Positions 1 through 8,614 are shown, counted from the stretch's first letter. The stretch: DNA of 49,838 bases from Hungatella hathewayi WAL-18680 (GCF_000235505.1 NZ_JH379027.1:2809960-2859797); one strand, 5' to 3'. Program-made: numbers and translations. Notes: generated by a model not told the origin, from the letters alone.

Positions 1-2
1 AG

Positions 3-530
3 GAGCTGTACCGGATCTGCGAGCAGCGGGGCGTGGGCATCACCGTGATGAAGGGCTATGCCGGAGGGCGTCTGTTCTCAGCGCAGGCATCCCCATTCGG
101 AGTCGCCCTGACACCGGTCCAGTGTCTTCACTATGCCCTGACAAGACCGGCCGTCGCCAGCGTGATGGCCGGCTACGACACGCCGGAGCATGTGATGGAG
201 GCGGTGGCCTATGAGACGGCATCGGAGGAGGAGAAGGACTACGCCAGCGTCCTGGCAAACGCTCCCCACCACGCCTATTCCGGTCAGTGTACCTACTGCG
301 GCCACTGTGCCCCCTGTCCGTCCGGTATCGATATTGCCATGGTGAACAAGCTGTACGATTTGGCGGCCATGCAGGAGGAGGTCCCGGCAACTGTGCGGGC
401 CCACTACGCCAGTCTTTCCGCCAACGCGGACGACTGCATCGGCTGTCAGGACTGCGAGAGCCGCTGTCCATTCGGCGTGCCGGTGGCGGAGCGGATGGAA
501 AAGGCGAGAAAACTGCTTGGAGAGAAGTGA
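3..530 (+). CDS. Aldo/keto reductase with C-terminal 4Fe-4S ferredoxin domain (3' part)
   Basis: The frame is open from the window edge, so the N-terminus and most of the (beta/alpha)8 barrel lie upstream. What remains is the last barrel strands (a segment around GITVMKGYAGGRLFS, then the NADPH-site region around ALTRPAVASVMAGYDTPEH) followed by a ferredoxin-like tail. The tail has two cysteine clusters, C-x2-C-x2-C-x2-C-P near GQCTYCGHCAPCP and C-x2-C-x2-C-x3-C-P near DCIGCQDCESRCP, which would bind two [4Fe-4S] clusters. This is the known clostridial architecture of aldo/keto reductase fused to ferredoxin. The physiological substrate cannot be read from the fragment. A strong hairpin 48 bases after the stop ends the transcript. 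Confidence 0.88.
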   Translation, partial: ELYRICEQRGVGITVMKGYAGGRLFSAQASPFGVALTPVQCLHYALTRPAVASVMAGYDTPEHVMEAVAYETASEEEKDYASVLANAPHHAYSGQCTYCGHCAPCPSGIDIAMVNKLYDLAAMQEEVPATVRAHYASLSANADDCIGCQDCESRCPFGVPVAERMEKARKLLGEK

Positions 531-577
531 TTGATTCATAACTGGAACATAAACATAAATGGCGGTTGCCACTCAGT

Positions 578-613
578 GACGGCGCGGAGGAAAGATGATT
601 CCTCCGCGCCGTC
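578..613 (+). terminator. Intrinsic terminator after the aldo/keto reductase gene
   Basis: A perfect 15-bp GC-rich inverted repeat (gacggcgcggaggaa / ttcctccgcgccgtc) with a 6-base loop, followed by the T-rich stretch ttccatttt. It separates the reductase from the two-component system. The short tail CTTCC..GGAAG just after it could form a second small hairpin. Confidence 0.85.
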
Positions 614-633
614 TTCCATTTTCGGAAGTAGAA

Positions 634-689
634 TGGTATAATATGGAAAACTGTTTTTCACGCTTTTGTAACACTTGCTGTGATAAAAT
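634..689 (+). promoter_or_regulatory. Promoter region of the first two-component operon with an 11-bp-spaced direct repeat
   Basis: Two extended -10 boxes are visible: TGGTATAAT at 634-642 and TGATAAAAT at 681-689. Between them lie two related octamers in direct orientation, TCACGCTT at 658-665 and TAACACTT at 669-676, whose starts are exactly 11 bp apart. The second ends 7 bp before the downstream -10 hexamer (684-689). Direct repeats at 11-bp spacing placed just before the -10 are the known binding geometry of SARP-type regulators, and the regulator encoded downstream has that kind of DNA-binding domain. Autoregulation is inferred. Confidence 0.5.
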
Positions 690-736
690 AAAAAAATTAA
701 CTAACGAATGATAATGGATTGAGGGAGCAGCATGAC

Positions 737-2998
737 ATGGCAGAGCGTAGTATGATGCAGGTAAGCATAAAGGACGGAAGTTTTATACCTGTCATACCGG
801 CAGATGGGGAGCCGGGGAGTTATGAGGAGTGGCGTGCTCATTTTTTTGGCGTGCAGGATATGAATTCGGAGGAATCGGACTGTAGCCAAATCTCATTGGA
901 AGCGCTGAGGAGAATGTCGGAGGAGCAGGATTACCGGGAGCGTGTATTTTTGCTCCGCCGCACAGGCGGCACCTGGTATGAAGTCCGTGTTCTGCCTGGC
1001 TGGAAGCCGGAGGAGTGTCTTTTGATGGTCCGGGATGTTCACCATCAGTTCCGAAATTGGGCCAAAAGAAGGCGGATAGAGCTTTATGAGATGGTGCGCA
1101 GAAAACTTGCTTTTTTCCGGGAGCAGGGCGCCATATGCGGGATTGTGGTGATAGAACTGGGAAGCGGCAGACATTGCTTCAAGGACCAGCGCAGTAAAAA
1201 TTTTTTTTCACAGTCGATGTACCAGAGAATGAAAGGCGATTTGAATAATCGAATCCGCAGACTTTCCCTCGGTGAAGGGGAGTACTGTCCGGTGGAGGGC
1301 GTTCATGCGGCTACGGACTGTTTCAGCGTGGTGACGGACAACGGTACGGACTGCTGGGTTAGTCTGTTTGGTTACACCATGACCATGGAGTCCGGAAGAC
1401 GGTATATGTATCTGATCTGGGTCTGCGTTCCGATGATGAGTGGAACGTTGGGAACGGTGAAAGTCAAGGCTGGGACAAACCGCAAACTGACGGAGCTGGT
1501 GGAGAGCTATCTGTTTGAGTGGAATATCGAAGATAACCAGATCACGCTGGCCGACAACTGGGATGAGAAATTCAGCGCCGTCGGAAGTGGAAAGAACGGA
1601 TTTCGCAAGATTGAGCGGTATGTTTTTAAAGATGATATCCCCAAAGTGCGTAAGCTGTTTAACCTGATTCTATCCGGGGATATCGAAGACAACACCATGG
1701 TGAGATTTTATATCCGGGACGGGGAGACGGAGAAGGCCGAGTGGTGCAGCATCAGTTTAATCAGTGTTCTCTATGACGGCAGCATTCCCATGTATGTGGT
1801 GGGAACGGTCCGGGATTTGAGTTCCAAGCTGAAGATGGTGATGGAAACAACCATGAACAGCCACGGGGTGACAAAGGAGATTGCAGGACGGGCCAGACTG
1901 CTGACGGAGCACGTCATCCGTGAGTCGCTGCCGGAATGCAGACATGCCCTGATGGCGGTGAGGATGGATTTTCTCACGAAGAAGGACGGCAATATCGGGA
2001 TGGAGATGGTCATCTACCAGTACATGGAGTTGGTGACACGGATGATTTATCCGGACGATATTGTGTGGATGGATGAAGAGAATCTGATGCTCTTTCTGCG
2101 GGATGTGGGAAATGGATTAAATGCCAGGAAGAAGGCTGAACGAATCTGCCGTGTCCTGGAAAGCAGTGAAAACGGGGAAATGACGGTGGATAGCCGAATC
2201 GCCATGTACCCGGATGATGGAAAAGACTTTGACACCCTGATGAAAATGTTGAAATCAGATACGAGTTTAAGCGACGCCAATGTGATACAGACACTGAATG
2301 TGGCGGATGTGAGAGACGGTGAAGGGGAACTCTATCATTCGGTGAACTTTATCCCTGATATTCTGGATGAATGGTACCGGACGATAAAAACCAATAATCT
2401 GTTGACGAAAGAGATGGAACTCACCAAGGCCCAGCTGATGTTAAGCCAGATTAAACCACATTTCATCTACAATGTGCTGGCCAATATCAAATCTCTGATT
2501 TACACGGATGCGGACAAGGCCGCGGATATTGTGGTGGCCTTCACAAAATATCTGCGGGTCCAGTTGAATGCCTTGGGCGAGGATGAACTGGCACAGTTCC
2601 CTGAGAGCCTGGATTTTGTCAAAAACTATATCGAGATCGAGAAGAGCCGTTTCCCGGATAAGATTCATGTGGAGTACGATATCCGGTACGAAGACTTCCG
2701 ACTGCCTCATTTTGTCCTGCAGCCCATTGTGGAAAATGCTATCAAGCATGGAATCTGCAAGCGCGAGACGCCGGGAAATCTTATCATCAGCTCCAGACTC
2801 CAGGACAATGTCATCCTGGTGGAGGTCATCGACAATGGTGTCGGCTTCGATACCAGGCATAAGTCCGCAACGGGGAAAGAACACGGCGTGGGGCTTGAAA
2901 ATGTCAGAATCAGGCTGCGTCATCTGGTGAGGGGAGAACTGCAGATTGAAAGCCGAAACGGCACCGGAACAAGGGTCACTATTAGAATACCAAAATAG
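737..2998 (+). CDS. Soluble LytS/YehU-type sensor histidine kinase with PAS and degenerate GGDEF-like domains
   Basis: I place the start at ATG 737, nine bases after GAGGGAG, rather than at an in-frame TTG at 719; this gives 753 residues. No transmembrane segment is seen, so the sensor is probably cytoplasmic. In order: an N-terminal PAS-like region (about 30-110), a long unassigned sensory region, a second PAS-like domain (about 255-365), a segment resembling a GGDEF domain that has lost its signature (about 390-510, ending in SRIAMYPDDGKDFDTLMK), a His_kinase domain with phospho-acceptor His575 in QIKPHFIYNVL, and a GHKL ATPase domain with VENAIKHG, IDNGVGFD and GVGLENV. The response-regulator gene starts 27 bases after the stop. 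The cognate regulator and the shared repeats at the tad promoter point to a role in pilus control (inference). Confidence 0.85.
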   Translation: MAERSMMQVSIKDGSFIPVIPADGEPGSYEEWRAHFFGVQDMNSEESDCSQISLEALRRMSEEQDYRERVFLLRRTGGTWYEVRVLPGWKPEECLLMVRDVHHQFRNWAKRRRIELYEMVRRKLAFFREQGAICGIVVIELGSGRHCFKDQRSKNFFSQSMYQRMKGDLNNRIRRLSLGEGEYCPVEGVHAATDCFSVVTDNGTDCWVSLFGYTMTMESGRRYMYLIWVCVPMMSGTLGTVKVKAGTNRKLTELVESYLFEWNIEDNQITLADNWDEKFSAVGSGKNGFRKIERYVFKDDIPKVRKLFNLILSGDIEDNTMVRFYIRDGETEKAEWCSISLISVLYDGSIPMYVVGTVRDLSSKLKMVMETTMNSHGVTKEIAGRARLLTEHVIRESLPECRHALMAVRMDFLTKKDGNIGMEMVIYQYMELVTRMIYPDDIVWMDEENLMLFLRDVGNGLNARKKAERICRVLESSENGEMTVDSRIAMYPDDGKDFDTLMKMLKSDTSLSDANVIQTLNVADVRDGEGELYHSVNFIPDILDEWYRTIKTNNLLTKEMELTKAQLMLSQIKPHFIYNVLANIKSLIYTDADKAADIVVAFTKYLRVQLNALGEDELAQFPESLDFVKNYIEIEKSRFPDKIHVEYDIRYEDFRLPHFVLQPIVENAIKHGICKRETPGNLIISSRLQDNVILVEVIDNGVGFDTRHKSATGKEHGVGLENVRIRLRHLVRGELQIESRNGTGTRVTIRIPK

Positions 2999-3025
2999 AA
3001 CGAGAATAAAAGGGACGGAAGAAGT

Positions 3026-3838
3026 ATGAAAGTAGTAATCGTTGACGATGAGATTAATATCCTGGAAGACATCAAAAGAAATTTGGCCAGAATCGGGGAA
3101 CATGAGTGTGTGGGCGCCTTTACTTCATCTTTGGAGGCCCTCAAATTTGTCTACAAAAATCAGGTAGAGCTGGCAATCCTGGACATCGAGATGCCGGGCT
3201 TGAACGGGATTGATTTGGCCTCCATGATGAGGGATATCTGGCCTCAGATTCAGTTTATTTTTGTGACAGGATATGATGACTACGCGCTGGCCGCATACCG
3301 TCTCCATGCGATGGAGTATATCACCAAGCCTTTTTCCTATTCTGATTTTAACAGAGCCGTCAACCGGGTCGGTCTCTTGGTGGAGCAGCTGAGTGAAGTT
3401 TCAGAGAAAAAAGACGATAAAATCATGGTAAGAACTTTTGGAAAATTTGATGTCTACGTTGGAGATTCACCTGTCTTTTTCAAATACAGCAAGTCAAAGG
3501 AGCTGTTTGCCTATCTGGTAAATGCAAGAGGAGGCGACGTATCCATGGAGCAGGTGATATCGGTTCTGTGGGAGGAGCGGACCTATGATTCCAAGGTAAA
3601 GCAGCTCTACCGGAAGGCGGTGTCGGTTATGCGCAATACGTTCCGGGAAGCTGGCTGTGAGCAGATATGTTCTTATTACAGAAGTTATCTGGCCGCCAGC
3701 ATGGGGACCTTTGAGTGTGACTATTATCAATTTATGGATGGAAATGAAAAAGTCAGGAAAACCTTTCTGGGCAATTACATGCCGGAATATTCCTGGGCGG
3801 AGGAAACGAACGCCATGCTTCAAAATATGCTGGTATAG
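3026..3838 (+). CDS. Response regulator with receiver and SARP/OmpR-like winged-helix domain
   Basis: A 270-residue partner of the preceding kinase. The receiver domain (about 1-120) has the acidic pocket D7/D8, phospho-acceptor D53 in LAILDIEMPG, the switch residue T81 and K101 in YITKPF. From about residue 132 a trans_reg_C-like domain begins (TFGKFDVYVG, KSKELFAYLV, LYRKAVSVMRNTF). This is the arrangement seen in receiver-SARP hybrids of Lachnospiraceae, which lack the full C-terminal bacterial transcriptional activator domain of true SARPs. Repeats of TCACRCTT at 11-bp spacing lie before its own operon and before the pilus operon that follows; these are the obvious candidate targets. A terminator directly follows the stop codon. 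Confidence 0.85.
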   Translation: MKVVIVDDEINILEDIKRNLARIGEHECVGAFTSSLEALKFVYKNQVELAILDIEMPGLNGIDLASMMRDIWPQIQFIFVTGYDDYALAAYRLHAMEYITKPFSYSDFNRAVNRVGLLVEQLSEVSEKKDDKIMVRTFGKFDVYVGDSPVFFKYSKSKELFAYLVNARGGDVSMEQVISVLWEERTYDSKVKQLYRKAVSVMRNTFREAGCEQICSYYRSYLAASMGTFECDYYQFMDGNEKVRKTFLGNYMPEYSWAEETNAMLQNMLV

Positions 3839-3862
3839 GGACGCTTAGGCGTCCTTTTTTTT
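3839..3862 (+). terminator. Intrinsic terminator of the two-component operon
   Basis: A short stem ggacgc / gcgtcc with a 4-base loop and a run of eight T. It begins one base after the response-regulator stop codon and isolates the pilus operon from the regulator operon. Confidence 0.82.
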
Positions 3863-3871
3863 GACTTTTTT

Positions 3872-3955
3872 TCACACTTTTTTCAAAAAACATGTTGTTT
3901 TTCACACTTCTATCACGCTTCGAGAGCAGATGTATAACATAGCAGATGGTATGAT
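3872..3955 (+). promoter_or_regulatory. Promoter/operator region of the tad pilus operon
   Basis: Three copies of the octamer TCACRCTT are seen: TCACACTT at 3872-3879 and 3902-3909, and TCACGCTT at 3913-3920. The last two start exactly 11 bp apart and the first lies 30 bp upstream. The same 11-bp pair occurs before the kinase gene (658-676). Downstream are two possible -10 elements, TATAAC at 3933-3938 and an extended TGGTATGAT at 3947-3955. I see no good -35 hexamer, which fits an activator-dependent promoter. Which -10 is used cannot be decided from sequence. Confidence 0.5.
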
Positions 3956-4006
3956 GTAGGCACAGTAAGGGAATTAAGAAAAACGAAAGGAAAATATAAG
4001 GAGTTT

Positions 4007-4702
4007 ATGGGAGGCTTATCACTGGAATTAATACTGGGATGTCTTGCGGCAGGAGCGGCAGGTATGGTGGTTGGAAAACAGACACCGGCCCTGAGTCTCA
4101 GACTCATTGGATATAAAGAATCCAAAAAAGGAAAGCGCTATAAACCTTATGTATTTCCCCGGTGGAGGAGCTGGCTTTACGGCGCCGGACTTGCAGTGGC
4201 GTGGGCGATGGCCGCATACTATTACACATCGGCTTATATGGTGATTGTAGCGGCTCTGGCACTGGTGGCACTGGTGATCGTCTATGTGGACAACCGGTAC
4301 CGGATTATCGCAAATGAAATTACCGTACCGCTGATGGTGTTTGGATTGTTTTTCAATCTGCTTCAAGGTGGGATAAAAGGAGTGGCTGGCAGTCTTTTGG
4401 CCGCGGTTTTGGGAACACTGCTCTGTGCAGCGGCGGCTGTTCTGACCAGAAAAAACCAGGCTGTGGGAGCCGGGGATGTCAAACTGATGATGGCGGCAGC
4501 TATGGTGACGGGGTTTTATGGATTTGTATATATGATGTTTTTCATGGCTGTGACTATGGGGATTTATTGTGTTGGAGGGTTGCTGCTTAAGAAATTTACC
4601 CTGCAAAGCTATTTCCCTATGGGAGGGTTTATCGCACTGGGTATGGTGTTGGCATTTTTTGAAGAACAGTTGATGCCTATTCTGCATCTGCTGATAGGTT
4701 GA
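4007..4702 (+). CDS. tadV: Prepilin peptidase, A24 family (TadV/CpaA type)
   Basis: A 231-residue polytopic membrane protease with about six hydrophobic segments. The two catalytic aspartates of the A24 family are visible: D95 in VYVDNRYRIIANE and D157 in the signature GAGDVKLM. It would cleave the short leader from the Flp pilins encoded directly downstream, and probably from the TadE-type pseudopilins. The N-terminal methylase region of long type IV prepilin peptidases is absent, as is usual for Tad systems. AAGGAG lies only three bases before the ATG. It is the first gene of the tad operon; flp1 starts 19 bases later. Confidence 0.88.
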   Translation: MGGLSLELILGCLAAGAAGMVVGKQTPALSLRLIGYKESKKGKRYKPYVFPRWRSWLYGAGLAVAWAMAAYYYTSAYMVIVAALALVALVIVYVDNRYRIIANEITVPLMVFGLFFNLLQGGIKGVAGSLLAAVLGTLLCAAAAVLTRKNQAVGAGDVKLMMAAAMVTGFYGFVYMMFFMAVTMGIYCVGGLLLKKFTLQSYFPMGGFIALGMVLAFFEEQLMPILHLLIG

Positions 4703-4721
4703 GAGAAAGAATGGTGGGGCT

Positions 4722-4880
4722 ATGGAAAAGTTGAGGTGGCTGGCAGAGGAAGAAGGCGGACAGGGGATGGTGGAATATGTATTGATTTTTATGTTGGTGG
4801 CCGCTATGTCAATAAGTATCTTAACGAAACTTGGATTAAAAGTGGCTGGTTTTTACGCCGAAGCGGAAGCAGAATTTTGA
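4722..4880 (+). CDS. flp: Flp-family pilin, short copy
   Basis: A 52-residue product. A 13-residue charged leader (MEKLRWLAEEEGG) is followed by QGMVEYVLIF, the Flp processing motif with Glu at +5 and Tyr at +6 after Gly, and a single hydrophobic helix. The mature chain would be 39 residues. The ribosome-binding site is weak (TGGGG). It shares the WLAEE..GQGMVEY core with the next gene but its C-terminal half differs, so it is probably a minor or variant pilin. Confidence 0.82.
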   Translation: MEKLRWLAEEEGGQGMVEYVLIFMLVAAMSISILTKLGLKVAGFYAEAEAEF

Positions 4881-4968
4881 ATCAATTGGTAAGGAATAAC
4901 ATTCCTGGCCTTTGAGATAAAAAGAGTACCTATAAAATGAAAATGATAACGTTTAGGAGGATGCACGA

Positions 4969-5145
4969 ATGAAGAAGTTTGAAGAAATGAAGAAATGGCT
5001 GGCAGAGGAAGAGAGTGGACAGGGCATGGTAGAGTACGGTTTGATTATTGTACTTATTGCGGTTGTTGTAATAACAGCTTTGACTACTATTGGCACTAGC
5101 TTAAAAGGTAAGTTCGAAGAAATTGCAACAGCAGTTAGTAAATAG
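4969..5145 (+). CDS. flp: Flp-family major pilin
   Basis: A 58-residue product with a 17-residue leader, the cleavage motif G-QGMVEY (Glu +5, Tyr +6), a hydrophobic helix (GLIIVLIAVVVITAL) and a small polar C-terminus ending in AVSK. TAGGAGG lies eight bases before the start. The strong ribosome-binding site and the hairpin terminator/attenuator immediately downstream suggest it is made in excess over the assembly proteins, as expected for the structural subunit of a Tad pilus. Confidence 0.88.
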   Translation: MKKFEEMKKWLAEEESGQGMVEYGLIIVLIAVVVITALTTIGTSLKGKFEEIATAVSK

Positions 5146-5237
5146 GACTGTTAGTCCATGATTGATTTGTAGTTTAAATCGATACCACAGAATACCATTT
5201 CACAGCACATACACAAACTGTGAGTGACGGAAAAGAG

Positions 5238-5285
5238 ACATTGCAATGTAGGGATTTCATCTCTTTGCGTTGCAATGTTTTTTTT
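5238..5285 (+). terminator. Probable partial terminator (attenuator) between pilin and assembly genes
   Basis: The inverted repeat acattgcaa (5238-5246) / ttgcaatgt (5270-5278) runs into eight T residues (5278-5285). It sits in the 180-base gap between the major pilin and cpaB, the largest gap within the tad operon. Partial read-through here would give more pilin than assembly proteins. Confidence 0.65.
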
Positions 5286-5325
5286 AAAAGACACAAAGTT
5301 GATGAAATAAAGAAAGGGCAGAACG

Positions 5326-6069
5326 ATGAAAAAGACGAAATTAATCGCGCTGCTGGCCGCGGTGATTGCCACAATCGCTATTTGGTCCGTGTTAAACCGC
5401 CGGACAACTCCGCAGTTTGATGAGGCGGATTACCTGCCGGTCGTTACCGCGAGAATCAACATCTCAGAGGGAACCGTGATTGAGGCGGGCATGCTGGAAG
5501 TAAGGCAGGTTCTAAGTACTTATGTGCCTGGAAGCGCCTATACCCAGACGGATGATGTGATTGGAAATGTGGCAAGAGATGAGATTGCCGCTGGCGAGAT
5601 GGTCACGAGAGGACGGTTCTCCACAACAGAAGGTGGAGGCATCGGGCTGGCCTATCAGATGGAGGACGGAAGACGGGCATTTACTCTGGAGGTGGGAATT
5701 GAAGCAGGCGTAGCGGGACTGATTGCGGTGGGAAACAAGGTGGATATCCTTGTGACCGATTTAAATGAGGAGGGACAATTCACCACCGATTATCTGCTTC
5801 AGCAGGTTGAGGTGCTGGCTGTGGATTCCCGCTTAAAAAAGTTTGATGCGTCTGATATCATGTATGGAAGCGTCACCCTGTCTGTCACACCGGAGGAAGC
5901 GTTGCTGACGGAATCCAGGGTGTATACGGCGAGGACCGTAAACGGCGGTAATCTGCGGCTGACTCTTCGTCCACAGGCGGACGAGTCTATCTCGGAGGCG
6001 GAGCCAGTCGTATATCAAGGCGTGACAACCACCGTACCAGTCCCGGAGACGGAAGCGGAACAGGAGTAA
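5326..6069 (+). CDS. cpaB: Flp pilus assembly protein CpaB/RcpC
   Basis: 247 residues. An N-terminal membrane anchor (about 4-24) is followed by a SAF-type domain (DYLPVVTARINISEGTVIEAGML, then AAGEMVTRGRF) and a CpaB-specific domain (AFTLEVGIEAGVAGLIAVGNKVDILVT). In Gram-negative Tad systems this periplasmic protein works with the secretin. No secretin gene is present, so here it would act on the outer face of the membrane in the wall zone. The C-terminus is acidic (PVPETEAEQE). Seven bases separate it from tadZ. Confidence 0.86.
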   Translation: MKKTKLIALLAAVIATIAIWSVLNRRTTPQFDEADYLPVVTARINISEGTVIEAGMLEVRQVLSTYVPGSAYTQTDDVIGNVARDEIAAGEMVTRGRFSTTEGGGIGLAYQMEDGRRAFTLEVGIEAGVAGLIAVGNKVDILVTDLNEEGQFTTDYLLQQVEVLAVDSRLKKFDASDIMYGSVTLSVTPEEALLTESRVYTARTVNGGNLRLTLRPQADESISEAEPVVYQGVTTTVPVPETEAEQE

Positions 6070-6076
6070 GTGAACG

Positions 6077-7270
6077 ATGAATATTAGGACATTACTTGTT
6101 GGATTTGACAACGATATGAGAGACCGGCTGTCAGACATGCTTTATCAGTCGGAGATAGAGATAAAAGACCAAATCATGGATATCGCCCGTGGAACCGAAA
6201 TCATTGACAGGAACAAACCAAACCTGCTTTTGATTCCCGCGCAGATGGACAGGAAACTGTTGATGTTCTGTCAGCAGATCTATATTCTCTATCCGGAAGT
6301 AACGATGGTTATGATTTCGGATACGGTGGATACCGGCATTTTCAATTATGCCATGGAAGCGGGAGTGCGCAGAGTAATTGCCCCGCTGCCTTCCGCGGAA
6401 GAGTTGATTGGCGCATTAAAGGAACTGTGCATCAGCGAGAGTTCCCGGCATTTTAACCGCTCCGGTGGAAATGCCGGGCTCCCCAAAACGGAAGTCCTGT
6501 TTGTGACAGGGGCAAGCGGCGGCATCGGCAAAACCACCCTGGCCGTCAATCTGGCGGTGAAACTGGCCGCCCAGCGGCGCAAAGTGGTGCTTTTGGATTT
6601 TCATATGCAGTACGGAGATACCGGCATGTTCCTGGGCATCGAACCGAAGCAGACCGTGGCAGAACTTCTGCAGGAGCAGAAGACCCCCACTCTGGACACG
6701 GTCAATTCCTATTTGGAATTCCACCAGTCCGGGCTGAAGGTCCTGTTTGGACCAAAGAGCCCGGAATATGCGGAAACCGTAGGTGGAAAGAATATCGAGA
6801 AGATTATCGGGATTTTGAGAAATTATTATGACTATATTGTCATAGACGGCAGTGTTGGCTTTGGCGACGTGAATCTGGCAATTCTGGACATGTGCACCGC
6901 CATCCTGCTTGTAGCACAACCGCAGATCAATAATTTAAAAAACACCAAGAAGGCGCTCCTCCTTTATGGAACGTTAAATATGGAGCAGAAAATCCGTCTT
7001 ATCATGAGGGAAACTCCCTCAAAGACTATTTCCCAAGCTGATGTGGAGCGGGTGCTGGGACGGAAAGTCGATATTTCCCTTCCCTACGATGAAAAGTCCG
7101 CGTCCTCGGCCTTAAATCAGGGAAAACCGATCGTTTTGTCCGCGCCAAAAAGTTCTTATACGACTGCCGTTTTCAGGCTCTGCTCCATGATCGAGGGGAC
7201 GGCCGCTGTGCCGGAGCGGAATAAAAAGAAACAGGCTCCGGCTGGAAAGAAAACGAAAAAGCGAGGGTAA
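6077..7270 (+). CDS. tadZ: TadZ/CpaE-like ATPase, pilus localisation protein
   Basis: 397 residues. An N-terminal pseudo-receiver domain (about 1-118) lacks a clear phospho-acceptor aspartate. It is followed by a ParA/MinD-type ATPase with a deviant Walker A motif (TGASGGIGKTT, about 144-154) and a following VLLDFHMQYGD strand. The C-terminal tail is very basic (KKKQAPAGKKTKKRG). TadZ proteins mark the assembly site and recruit TadA. The stop codon is three bases from tadA. Confidence 0.88.
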   Translation: MNIRTLLVGFDNDMRDRLSDMLYQSEIEIKDQIMDIARGTEIIDRNKPNLLLIPAQMDRKLLMFCQQIYILYPEVTMVMISDTVDTGIFNYAMEAGVRRVIAPLPSAEELIGALKELCISESSRHFNRSGGNAGLPKTEVLFVTGASGGIGKTTLAVNLAVKLAAQRRKVVLLDFHMQYGDTGMFLGIEPKQTVAELLQEQKTPTLDTVNSYLEFHQSGLKVLFGPKSPEYAETVGGKNIEKIIGILRNYYDYIVIDGSVGFGDVNLAILDMCTAILLVAQPQINNLKNTKKALLLYGTLNMEQKIRLIMRETPSKTISQADVERVLGRKVDISLPYDEKSASSALNQGKPIVLSAPKSSYTTAVFRLCSMIEGTAAVPERNKKKQAPAGKKTKKRG

Positions 7271-7273
7271 GAT

Positions 7274-8602
7274 ATGGGACTTCTGGAACGGCTGGAGCAG
7301 GCCAAACTTGTAAAGGCTGCGCAGGATAAGGACGTGCAGCCGGAGAATATCGAGTATTATGATGAATATGAAGAATTTAAAGATAAGATTCATATGGAAC
7401 TGGTCAAGCGGGCCAATACCCCTCTGGGCGAAGATGAAAAGCCGACGGATATCAGGACCGTCATCAGCCAGCTTGTGGAGGCAGGAGGGGAGGATATTCC
7501 CAGAAGCACCAAGCAGAAACTGGTCCAGCAGATTTATGATGAGGCCCAGGGACTGGGACCGTTGGAAAAACTTCTCAGGGATGACACCATCAGTGAGGTC
7601 ATGGTAAACGGCCCCTATAATGTCTATGTGGAGAGACGGGGACGTCTGGAGCTGACGGATATCAAGCTGAAGGATGACCGCTATGTGCTGGAGCTGATAG
7701 GCAAGATTGCAGGTCCTCTGGGGAGAAGATGTGATGAATCCAGCCCGATGCTGGATGCCAGACTACCGGACGGCTCCCGTGTCAACGCGATTATTCCGCC
7801 GCTGTCCTTAAAAGGGCCGTCCATTACCATACGTAAGTTTTCCAAAATTCCTCTCCGCGCCGATAATCTGATAGATTTTGGCTCCGCCTCCTTTCAGATG
7901 CTTCAATTTCTGGAAGCCTGTGTCAAGGCAAGAGCCAATGTGATTGTCTGTGGTGGTACCGGAAGTGGAAAGACTACACTGCTGAACATTTTGTCAGCCT
8001 ACATTCCAGATGACGAGCGGATTGTCACCATAGAAGATTCCGCCGAGTTGCAGCTCAGCCAGCGTCACACGCTTACGCTGGAAAGCCGTCCCTCCAATGC
8101 CGAAGGCAAAGGAGAAATCACCATCCGGGATTTGGTGAGAAATGCTCTTCGTATGAGACCGGACAGGATTATCGTCGGCGAGTGCCGTTCCGGCGAGACG
8201 CTGGATATGCTTCAGGCCATGAATACGGGCCATGACGGCTCCATGACGACAGCCCACGCCAATTCCTCCAGAGATGTGATTTCCAGATTAGAAACCATGG
8301 TTTTAATGGCAGGAATGGATCTTCCCATCAGAGCCATCCGGGAGCAGATCGCGTCTGCCTTTGATATCATTGTCAACCAGTCCAGGATGAAGGATGGAAG
8401 CAGAAAGATTGTGGAAATTTCCGAGGTCCTCGGCATGGAATCTGACGTGGTGACGCTTCAGACGCTGTACCGTTTTGTCCCGGAGGGATTTGACACTTCA
8501 GGGAAGGCGCTTGGCCACTATGAAGCGACGGGAATCCGTCCCAGAGTGATTGGAAAGATGGAAGACCGGGGAATTCACCCCATGGATTCCTGGTTTGCCT
8601 AG
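7274..8602 (+). CDS. tadA: Tad secretion ATPase TadA/CpaF
   Basis: 442 residues, a usual length for the family. It carries Walker A GGTGSGKT (about 227-234), the Asp-box region (IVTIEDSAELQL), Walker B RPDRIIVGECR (about 295-305) and the His-box TGHDGSMTTAHANS. The N-terminal part carries the type II/IV secretion ATPase domain (GLGPLEKLLRDDTISEVMVNG). It hydrolyses ATP at the inner face of the membrane to drive pilin polymerisation through the TadB/TadC platform encoded next. Confidence 0.93.
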   Translation: MGLLERLEQAKLVKAAQDKDVQPENIEYYDEYEEFKDKIHMELVKRANTPLGEDEKPTDIRTVISQLVEAGGEDIPRSTKQKLVQQIYDEAQGLGPLEKLLRDDTISEVMVNGPYNVYVERRGRLELTDIKLKDDRYVLELIGKIAGPLGRRCDESSPMLDARLPDGSRVNAIIPPLSLKGPSITIRKFSKIPLRADNLIDFGSASFQMLQFLEACVKARANVIVCGGTGSGKTTLLNILSAYIPDDERIVTIEDSAELQLSQRHTLTLESRPSNAEGKGEITIRDLVRNALRMRPDRIIVGECRSGETLDMLQAMNTGHDGSMTTAHANSSRDVISRLETMVLMAGMDLPIRAIREQIASAFDIIVNQSRMKDGSRKIVEISEVLGMESDVVTLQTLYRFVPEGFDTSGKALGHYEATGIRPRVIGKMEDRGIHPMDSWFA

Positions 8603-8614
8603 AGGAGGATTGAG

